NCBI GenBank assembly: GCA_966212505.1
Contig: CBIHRS010000022.1
Span: 1 to 64,000, forward strand
Source of the DNA: CAMLIZ01 sp966212505
GTDB lineage: Bacteria > Pseudomonadota > Gammaproteobacteria > Burkholderiales > Burkholderiaceae_C
Reading direction: 5' to 3'
Length of the DNA: 64,000 nt
The notes beneath the pieces were generated by a model. The model did not search any database. It saw nothing but the letters and a program-made list of their open reading frames with translations, and was not told the origin of the DNA. The position numbers and the translations under genes are program-made. Of the stretch, positions 63,247 to 64,000 are shown in pieces (position 1 is the stretch's first letter; every line of letters begins with the position of its first letter).

Positions 63247-64000
63247 AGATCAGCTCCGGCTTCTCCGCCGTGCCGTTGTTCCAGTCGATGTAGTTGTCGA
63301 GCCCGTTGTGGTCGGTCGCGGTCTGGAACGACAGGCGCAGCTGCGTGTGGCCCTGGCGGTTGAGGTATTGCGTGGGCAGCGCGCCGAACGAGTGCGTGCC
63401 GGTGCCGGGGTCGCTCATCGTGGCCACGTGCACCAGGTCGCGCGCGGTGGTCTTGAAATCGTCGAAGCTGAACGCGGGGCTGGCGCCGAACCATCCCGCG
63501 GCCGCATCGATCCACAGCGGGCCCAGGCCTTCAGTGAACGGGCTGGTGCCGGCCGAGCCCGACTTGGTGAGCAGCAGCGTGGCGGGCGCCGTGCTCAACA
63601 CCGCGCTCGACGGCAGCGTGGCCGCCGAGGTGTCGAACGACACGATCGAGCGGTACTGGCAGTTGGTGCAGCCGTTGGGGCCGAGGCCGTCGCCGGTGCG
63701 CAGCGGCAGGCCCGCCCAGATGGCGCCGCCCTTGCCCGTGTCGGCGCCGGCCTCGCGGATCCAGCCACCTTCGTTGCTCACGAATTCCACGCCGGTGATG
63801 CTGGCCACGCGCGGGTCGTCGACGAAGGCCGTGGCGTTGTCCTGGTTCTGCACCTCCATGCAGCCCGACTTGTCGCCCCAGTAGTACGCGAAGGCCATGT
63901 GCTGCGTGCGGTGGCCATCGGGCGGATAGCTGTAGTGCCGTGCGTCGACGCTGGTCATGAAGGCCAGTGCATTCTTGTGGTCACCCTTCAGGCACTGGCC
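63221..64000 (-). CDS. secreted protein with C-terminal DNRLRE-like beta domain, 5' end cut off
   Basis: The frame enters from the right edge (first readable residues GQCLKGDHKNALAF) and ends at 63221, giving about 259 residues; the ATG at 63958 is internal. The segment HYSYPPDGHRTQHMAFAYYW and SGCMEVQNQDNATAFVDDPR suggests a globular domain, followed by a beta-rich module with CQYRSIVSFDTSAATLPSSA, ATLLLTKSGSAGTSPFTEGL, AAGWFGASPAFSFDDF and HSFGALPTQYLNRQGHTQLRL, and a terminus ELIFSYTLPNR. The VSFDTS...P..A.L..A.LLL pattern is that of DNRLRE/CBM-like modules at the end of extracellular enzymes. The catalytic part, if any, lies outside the window. Confidence 0.6.
   Translation of the reverse strand, partial: GQCLKGDHKNALAFMTSVDARHYSYPPDGHRTQHMAFAYYWGDKSGCMEVQNQDNATAFVDDPRVASITGVEFVSNEGGWIREAGADTGKGGAIWAGLPLRTGDGLGPNGCTNCQYRSIVSFDTSAATLPSSAVLSTAPATLLLTKSGSAGTSPFTEGLGPLWIDAAAGWFGASPAFSFDDFKTTARDLVHVATMSDPGTGTHSFGALPTQYLNRQGHTQLRLSFQTATDHNGLDNYIDWNNGTAEKPELIFSYTLPNR

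Overview
The window is GC-rich (by eye about 65-70 %), densely packed DNA from a Gram-negative betaproteobacterium. Gene content and order (argH next to an AlgZ/AlgR-type two-component pair, a ppc gene, hemC-hemD-hemX-hemY, an RpfE-type gene in front of recJ, lolC-lolD, a trimeric-type porin ending in Phe) point to Burkholderiales, probably a Rubrivivax/Leptothrix/Ideonella-like lineage. The genus is an inference; no rRNA gene is present to fix it.

Layout. 0-4 kb: a truncated and two small hypothetical genes, then a hybrid histidine kinase, all leftward. 4-8 kb: a secreted multi-module protein, a GST/DUF1993 pair and a divergent LysR regulator. 7.8-11.2 kb: a leftward cassette of a lipoprotein, an 80-kDa secreted protein and a TonB-like proline-rich membrane protein, with an 89-bp hairpin-rich repeat between the last two. 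11.4-17.3 kb: a GNAT enzyme, a DODA-type dioxygenase, then porin, orphan solute-binding protein, OmpR-type regulator and TctE-type kinase. 17.3-25.4 kb: an orphan GspE-like ATPase, a spermidine-synthase-like protein, a TetR unit with an operator palindrome, a family-6 DNA glycosylase, a TatD nuclease and a second hybrid kinase.

25.4-32.6 kb is the most unusual part: an orphan type VI secretion vgrG operon. VgrG is followed by an effector scaffold protein, an AHH-superfamily nuclease, two paralogous probable immunity proteins and a secreted FGE/SUMF1-fold protein. The last kilobases are visibly AT-richer than the rest, which suggests horizontal origin. The effector scaffold and the nuclease lie in one reading frame separated by a single amber codon.

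32.8-42.8 kb is mostly housekeeping: CPBP protease-lolD-lolC, rpfE-type gene-recJ, a SenA/EgtB-like protein, argH and an AlgZ/AlgR-type system. 42.8-46.9 kb is an operon of three secreted paralogs that share a C-terminal module with the secreted protein at 4-5.6 kb. 47-55.5 kb holds ppc, a TPR/oxygenase-like protein and the haem operon, closed by tRNA-Arg(ACG) with a clear promoter and terminator. The right end carries a LysR/ABM-like pair, a decayed stretch, small hypotheticals, a TonB-dependent receptor, an ion-antiporter-like protein, a TetR gene broken by internal deletion, a DinB-like protein and a truncated secreted protein.

Coordinates and translations were read by eye and from the supplied translations; family names rest on motif recognition, not on database searches.
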